From: Hofstenia miamia
Taxonomy: Eukaryota > Xenacoelomorpha > Acoela > Hofsteniidae
DNA length: 38,947 bases
Assembly: GCA_900660155.1 (NCBI GenBank)
Contig: CABFPE010000003.1
Location: 1,145,328-1,184,274 of the forward strand
Direction of reading: 5' to 3'
Positions within the stretch are counted from its first letter, which is position 1. Each line of letters starts with the position of its first letter. A program made the translations under genes and the position numbers. Below, one piece after another: positions 34,211-38,947 of the stretch. Below the pieces are notes generated by a model. That model did not search any database. It had not been told where the DNA came from and saw nothing but the letters and a program-made list of their open reading frames with translations.

Positions 34211-34429
34211 TTTGATGAAGAAGAATGGAAAGAGTTTCTCGCAAAGACTAATATTTCTGGTGAAGATAGTGAGTCTCTTCTTGCAATATGGCAAGCGGTG
34301 AAGTCATACGATCCTAATCTGGTCACAAACTTAGTTGACTTCTTATCTGCACATAATGAATCCCAGCAGAAATCATCTTCAGACTCAAAATCTCGAATTG
34401 ATGAACTATGTGATGTTTTTACCCAAGAG
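34211..34429 (+). CDS. EF-hand-pair protein, exon 3
   Basis: Begins after GCATAG and encodes exactly 73 codons, ending CAAGAG before donor GTTAGT, phase 0 at both ends. The product starts FDEEEWKEFLAKTNISGEDS, continues through helical segments (SLLAIWQAVKSYDP, LVTNLVDFLSAHNES) and a polar KSSSDSKSR stretch, and ends RIDELCDVFTQE. It is acidic and helix-rich, with clearly better codon composition than the surrounding introns. I recognise no named domain. It might be a further helical module leading into a coiled coil. It continues downstream, because a donor and no stop follow. Confidence 0.8.
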
Positions 34430-35134
34430 GTTAGTATATGTTTATTTCTATAATGAAATTGCTACATATACATAGAAGCAAAGAGGCGATTTCCAAGGCG
34501 AAGCCCAAATATATTATTATAATAAAATATTACACTGAATAATGAATTGAACAAGAGAAAAAATAGAAAAATTGCTTAGCCATTGCCCAGCCCCCGATGC
34601 AAATAGAATTTTATTGATTTCACTACCAATTAATCATCTTGGATTGGAACCCATTTATCTACACCCCAACATCATGAAATTTGGTTTTCCCATGCTACCA
34701 TGACATAATTTCGATTTTTAGTAAAATTTGGAAAGATTTTTAGTAATATTCTGAAGTTTGCGGTCCCAGTTTCCTCATTTATAGCTCAGTTCTATATTAG
34801 TCCAAGCCCAATTGAATAACTTATTCCCAAGCCTCAGTTTCATAGAATTGAATGGTCCCGCCGAACCATAAAGTGTCCAAATTATTTTGGATCCAAAATT
34901 CCACTCAATGACTTGTGGAAGTTTTGATCTAAGATTCAATTGAAATTAAAAATTTATTCTTTATTTCTCTTATATAATTTAGGTTAGTTACTACATATTA
35001 TTTAAAAAACAAATTTTTAAATTCAAAACAGCAAATGATACAACAATACACAATAAGACTGTTTAAAAATGATATTTTCAAAAAATGGATGTTTACAAAA
35101 CGTTCACAAGTCAAGCCAATCTTAGAATGCATAA
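34430..35134. other. Intron 3 or downstream sequence, left part
   Basis: No exon seen. About 34740-34870 may belong to a dispersed repeat weakly matching 3900-4000 in inverse orientation. Confidence 0.45.
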
Positions 35135-35225
35135 TCTGACCATGCCTTATTGCTAAATTCATTTCGCGTAAATTTGTTCAATAAATAAATCCTTTCACAA
35201 ATAGCGAAAGTTTGGTATATTAAGT
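35135..35225. repeat. 91-bp direct repeat, left copy
   Basis: Begins TCTGACCATGCC and ends TATTAAGT before the NNN at 35226-35228. Identical to 35346-35436. Either a long target-site duplication around the retrotransposon fragment, or a contig-end overlap. Confidence 0.8.
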
Positions 35226-35228
35226 NNN

Positions 35229-35348
35229 TTGGGGATGTGTGTGTGTGTACATTATCTAGGATCATACGAAATTTTCGAAGGAGTGTAGTGTATTATTATA
35301 ATTAAGTATGCATTGTCTATTAAAGAGGAATGTTCGCACTTTTTTTCT
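35229..35348 (-). mobile_element. 5'-truncated 3'-end copy of the right-edge non-LTR retrotransposon
   Basis: This 120-bp segment matches 37228-37347. On the minus strand it carries the last roughly 30 codons of ORF2 (from KKVRTFLFNRQ to ENFV, stop) and the (CA)n-containing 3' UTR ending CATCCCCAA. Severe 5' truncation is the normal outcome of target-primed reverse transcription. TCT is shared between the element's 5' junction and the flanking repeat (35346-35348), a microhomology often seen at such junctions. Confidence 0.75.
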
Positions 35349-35436
35349 GACCATGCCTTATTGCTAAATTCATTTCGCGTAAATTTGTTCAATAAATAAA
35401 TCCTTTCACAAATAGCGAAAGTTTGGTATATTAAGT
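35346..35436. repeat. 91-bp direct repeat, right copy
   Basis: Same as 35135-35225. Unique sequence continues after TATTAAGT into CTACTTAAGCC. Confidence 0.8.
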
Positions 35437-37227
35437 CTACTTAAGCCCCTATGCTGGCTTATGCAAAGGAAATAATGATATTAGTAATTAATTGATTTTG
35501 TAACGTCCTATGTTTTCAATACTAATGTAAATAGTTCTTGTTTTCTCAATCTTTGCAATTAAATTTGGATAATTAAAATTTATTATTATTACTATAAAAT
35601 TACTACTATATTACTAATATCTCTCAGTGAATTAAGGGCCTGAAGGGAATACGAGGTTGGGATTTGTGTTGTCAATAATTTCAGATAGAGCATTTTTCAA
35701 ATTTCATTTGAAATGCAGCCACGGAGCTCTTCATAATGGAAATATTTTAGTAAAGATGTGTAGGTGGGGAATACTCTTATTAACACACACACACACAAAC
35801 GCACGCGCGTGAATTGATTGATTGCTCTATAAAATTGTATATTAAACATGCTTTATATGTGTTGTGTATCTGAATACAAATGTAATTATTACAAGTAAAA
35901 TTGTAAGTTTCATCAAATTCCAACAGATACTTATCAAAAAGAGATTGATGAATGTAATTCGTCGCGTATTGTTTTCCTACCCCAAACACTCAGAAGTCTA
36001 CAAGTGCCACAGGTTTCTACCAATAAAAGCTGAAATTCAAAAATATGTTCGAACAACTTAGCTACCCGATAAATTTGATGGCATTCCCGCTTCATGATTT
36101 AAGCAGAAACAAAGCACATCTAGGTAAAATTGTCTTTTTAGTTAGGAGAAATGGGATTCCAAATTTTGCAAAATGAATTACTATAAGGGTGCTGAACACT
36201 AACTAAATTGAACTATTATAATGGCGCTAAATATAGTTAAAGGTTTATTATAAGAGCGCTTAATATTTTGTTGTAATTTCTTATTTAATATTAGTACATC
36301 TTATTGTTTAAATGATAATCTAGATGATCACATAAAACAATCTACACATTTGAACGATTTTTCCCAAAATTATATTGGTTCTTGTGGTAATAATTTTACC
36401 AGCCGGTCTTAGCAAAATGCAGGTTTTGGATTTGCTTAAAGTAACTTTCTAGATGTAAATTAAAGTTTAGAAGAGTATAAAAATAGTCTGAAGTCGATTT
36501 GAGCATTATTCGCAGTACAATCAGCATTTTCCCAATGTCATATATAGCCTTAACAGAAATGGCTTTAATAAAACTTTGTGCAGTTAATAATGCTCGGATC
36601 GTCTTCGGAGCACTCTTGTTCCCTTCTAAATTGCATTTTACCTCTAGACCAAACTTTTGAATTTATTTAGCGCAAAGACTAGTTCAAAATTGTTTGATTA
36701 AGCAACGGTCTACATTATCCTGCCCCTACAGTGGTTCATGTTAAGATTTCTTAAAAGATATCTGACTAGATCGCTTCTAAAAAACAATGAAAACCATTTT
36801 CTAAACATAAAATTTAATGTAGAAGCGAATAAACCTACTTTGAAGCCAATCGCAATATTATTAGCTAAGCAATCTAAGTTTTCGCAAAGGCGTGCCTTCT
36901 AATTTTTTTTTATTAAAAATACGCAAGATATGGTAGTATTCACAAAATTCAGTATAAATGTAACTTATTGCTTAACCTATTTCATATATACCAAAAAAAT
37001 CTTCAATATTCGAAAAAATTTTGCTTAACAATACTAATATTATTGAGCACCATTATAATAATTTTTGTATTCAACCGTCGTTATAATAGTTCACCAAACT
37101 GTATTCAGCGCCATAAGAGTCAAAAGCAATTTATTGCAAAAATTCTTTAGTACAAGACTATAAACTAAAAAAACTATTTACAAAATAATAGTAACATATA
37201 CATAATATATTGTGTGATGTGTGTTTG
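35437..37227. other. Mostly non-coding, with a CA repeat and one possible exon
   Basis: Contains (CA)n at 35782-35797 next to a perfect 10-bp palindrome CACGCGCGTG (35802-35811), and the weak exon candidate listed separately. Otherwise AT-rich with no supported gene. Confidence 0.5.
35927..36061 (+). CDS. Candidate terminal exon of the EF-hand gene
   Basis: An acceptor-like TTCCAACAG precedes 35927. Read in the phase left by exon 3, the frame gives 44 codons (KKRLMNVIRRVLFSYPKHSE..., then VYKCHRFLPIKAEIQKYVRT) and a TAG at 36059. The local GC is above background. A second frame is also open here, giving YQKEIDECNSSRIVFLPQTL before a possible donor at CAG/GTTTCT. That one would need a different acceptor. 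Two competing frames and no recognised domain mean this may be chance. If correct, the protein would be about 215 residues. Confidence 0.2.
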   Translation: MLIKKRLMNVIRRVLFSYPKHSEVYKCHRFLPIKAEIQKYVRTT

Positions 37228-37260
37228 TTGGGGATGTGTGTGTGTGTACATTATCTAGGA

Positions 37261-37987
37261 TCATACGAAATTTTCGAAGGAGTGTAGTGTATTATTATAA
37301 TTAAGTATGCATTGTCTATTAAAGAGGAATGTTCGCACTTTTTTTCTAAATTTTTTGTAGTTAATTTCCATTTTAATTTCATGGTCTAAGTTATTCCAAA
37401 GTTTAGTTGGTGAAAACTATTTGAATGTTTATCTAAGCTAAAAATTTTTGAGAACGTTCATTTAACTTAATATATTGTTTTAAAAATGAAAGAGAAGGTG
37501 TACCAGATTTACACTTAAATAATATTGATACCATATGCATTTGAATTCTGTAATAAGGAGCTAATATTTTATATTGAATTCGATAGACGGATGAACTGTC
37601 ATGTTTTTGCGCAAAGTTAAGTGTTTTAAGAGACCAATTGAAAGTTTTAGACAGAAGTATGCGATATTTTGAATTTATGTTTGTAAAGAGAAATGATCAA
37701 TATTGAAAATGAGATAAACAAAAAGAATTTATTAATTGTTTGTGATATATATTTGAGACGTTTCGCAGATGGTAAAGATACCTAACTCCAGAAGCCATTT
37801 TTTTAATTTTAGTTATTAAAAATTGTTCGAAATTTAAATGATTGTCAATCTCAACACCTAAATAATTTATTGATTCACTTTGCTTTATTGGTACTTGATT
37901 TATATTTAGTTCAATGTTTTTTGTGAGATTTTTAAATGTTTTAGGCGAGAAAATTATAAATTGTGTTTTTTCAATATTTACTTTCAA
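37261..37987 (-). pseudogene. ORF2 thumb and C-terminal region
   Basis: One frame runs 96 codons from 37987 to 37697 (KVNIEKTQFIIFSPK, then NYLGVEIDNHLNFEQFLITK, then YLYHLRNVSNIYHKQLINSF, ending SHFQY). This matches the region just after motif C in Jockey/CR1-type ORF2 proteins. After stops, the sequence resumes near 37395 with LWNNLDHEIKMEINYKKFRK and ends at a TGA at 37261-37263, the usual LWNxLPxEI...FKxxLKxxL ending. The final 30 codons are shared with the 35.2-kb fragment. Confidence 0.8.
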
Positions 37988-38135
37988 TTGATTATTTGAG
38001 AAATACTTTGTTAAATGTTCGATGTCATTTTGGAGAATTTTTGTAGCATTAAAGTCATTTACATTAGTACTTATTGATAAATATTACTGTTTTTTATCTG
38101 TTTCGTTATATACGTAGAGTGAGAATAGGATGTGG

Positions 38136-38947
38136 CCAAGAACTGTTCCCTGAGGTACCCCACGGTTAGTTGTAATATATTTTGATTTTGTGCCATTAAG
38201 TATAACTCATTGCTGTCGATTTATAAGGAAGTTCATTATCAAATTTATAGCGTTGTCATCAAAATTATAATGCATTAATTTGTCTTTCAGTATGTCAAAG
38301 TTCATTTAAATGCTTTGCTCAAATCGAGAAGGGCAACACAACTATATTTATTAGAAGCTAAATTAAATTTTATTTGCTTTGATATTTTCAAAATTGCATC
38401 TTGAGTGCTAAACCCATTACGAAAAAACCAAATTGTTTTTTCGAAGGAATATTTTCAGATATCAAATATACATTTATTTGATTATTTAATAATTTTTCAA
38501 ATAGTTTACTGAAAGGATGGCCAATGCAAATTGGCCTATAATTTTGTGCGTTTAGAGGGTCGCCTGGTTTATATATAGAGCTTACGTCAGATTTCTTAAA
38601 TATATCCGGGAATTCATTATCAATAATGCATTGGTTAAATGCAAATAGTAGATGTTCACTAAAGATATGAAAATGACGTTTAATAATAAAGATTGGAAAA
38701 TTATAGGATGCAGTTGATTTATTTGTGTCCAAATTTTTTATTATGGTTTCTAGTTCATTTGCATTTACGAGTCTAAAAGAAAAGTAAGATTTTGCTTGGA
38801 ATTTATTAATGTTTGTCTTTCTCTTATATTGGGGAAAATTGAAATTGCCAAGTTCCTTAAATGTTGCATTTAGATGGTCTATTATTCTTGTTTTTTCCGT
38901 TGTAATTTTGTTATCAATACTTAATTCGTTAATGTCAGTTGAAAGTC
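38136..38947 (-). pseudogene. Reverse transcriptase domain, broken, partial at edge
   Basis: An open frame enters from the right edge and runs to about 38390 (KTRIIDHLNATFKELGNFNF... to PSKKQFGF). It then shifts to continue RNGFSTQDAIL and LLDLSKAF. The residue after motif A's AF is K, followed by TGA, where D is expected. Motif B is intact as GVPQGTVLGHILFSLYV, with P changed to H. The FADD of motif C cannot be found: the region after motif B has stops and probably lost a short segment. The enzyme is therefore catalytically dead. Confidence 0.85.

Larger units (their letters stand above)
37228..38947 (-). mobile_element. Degenerate non-LTR retrotransposon, runs off the right edge
   Basis: Minus-strand reading gives most of a reverse transcriptase and the ORF2 tail, then a 3' UTR with a CA run. 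Motif order is normal. First comes DVSSIYKPGDPLNAQNYRPI (about 38555), then KKQFGF and RNGFSTQDAIL (about 38400-38435). Motif A follows, LLDLSKAF (about 38310-38337), and motif B, RGVPQGTVLG (38136-38165). After these come NNQLKVNIEKTQFIIFSPK (about 37990) and NYLGVEIDNHLNF (about 37840). Frameshifts and stops scatter through it. The style is Jockey/CR1-like. The 5' half, including any endonuclease, lies outside the window. Confidence 0.9.

Noticed and set aside
1..38947. tRNA genes, CRISPR arrays, LTR pairs, Helitron ends
   Set aside because: Scanned by eye for B-box-like GGTTCGAATCC, regularly spaced short repeats, long terminal direct repeats and CTRR-type hairpin ends. Nothing met a reasonable standard.

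Overview
This is a strongly AT-rich eukaryotic (metazoan) window. The evidence is spliced coding exons with GT/AG borders, introns of 1.4 to 4 kb, many (TA)n microsatellites, degenerate non-LTR retrotransposons and hAT-type DNA transposon remnants with target-site duplications. An invertebrate is likely, but nothing in the sequence fixes the taxon. No rRNA, tRNA, CRISPR array or bacterial-style operon was seen.

Layout. 1-9.9 kb is mostly non-coding AT-rich DNA with two GC/CpG-richer islands (about 2690-3070 and 7181-7459). 9.9-11.5 kb holds a hAT-family transposon remnant with about 20-bp terminal inverted repeats, AACTCAAT subterminal repeats, a transposase C-terminal fragment and a perfect 8-bp target-site duplication. 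12.5-17.8 kb is a 2.1-kb duplicated segment followed by a 1000-N gap. 20.1-24.2 kb holds two decayed sense-strand non-LTR retrotransposons: one RT-only copy with a (TTA)n tail, and one with remnants of ORF1, endonuclease and RT. 26.4-26.8 kb is a small decayed hAT-like element. 28.6-34.4 kb (possibly to 36.1 kb) is the only convincing host gene: at least three phase-compatible exons encoding an EF-hand-pair protein. A hAT-type MITE sits 14 bp downstream of its second exon. 37.2-38.9 kb is an antisense non-LTR retrotransposon that runs off the right edge. A 5'-truncated 120-bp copy of its 3' end lies at 35.2 kb between 91-bp direct repeats.

Assembly caveats. Three single-N joins (3267, 14668, 30633) each separate two near-identical direct copies that abut the N on both sides. 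These are best read as unmerged overlapping contig ends rather than biological tandem duplications. The joins at 11023 and 35226-35228 also lie among duplicated sequence, but with intervening DNA. Real locus length, intron 1 length and the hAT structure must be corrected for this.

The genes do not form a shared pathway. The window is one host gene in a transposon-rich neighbourhood. I did not find a clearly new biological system. The most interesting leads are the two-copy hAT structure enclosing a helix-turn-helix coding segment, the MITE next to a splice donor, the 91-bp duplication around a truncated retrotransposon, and the CpG-rich non-coding island.
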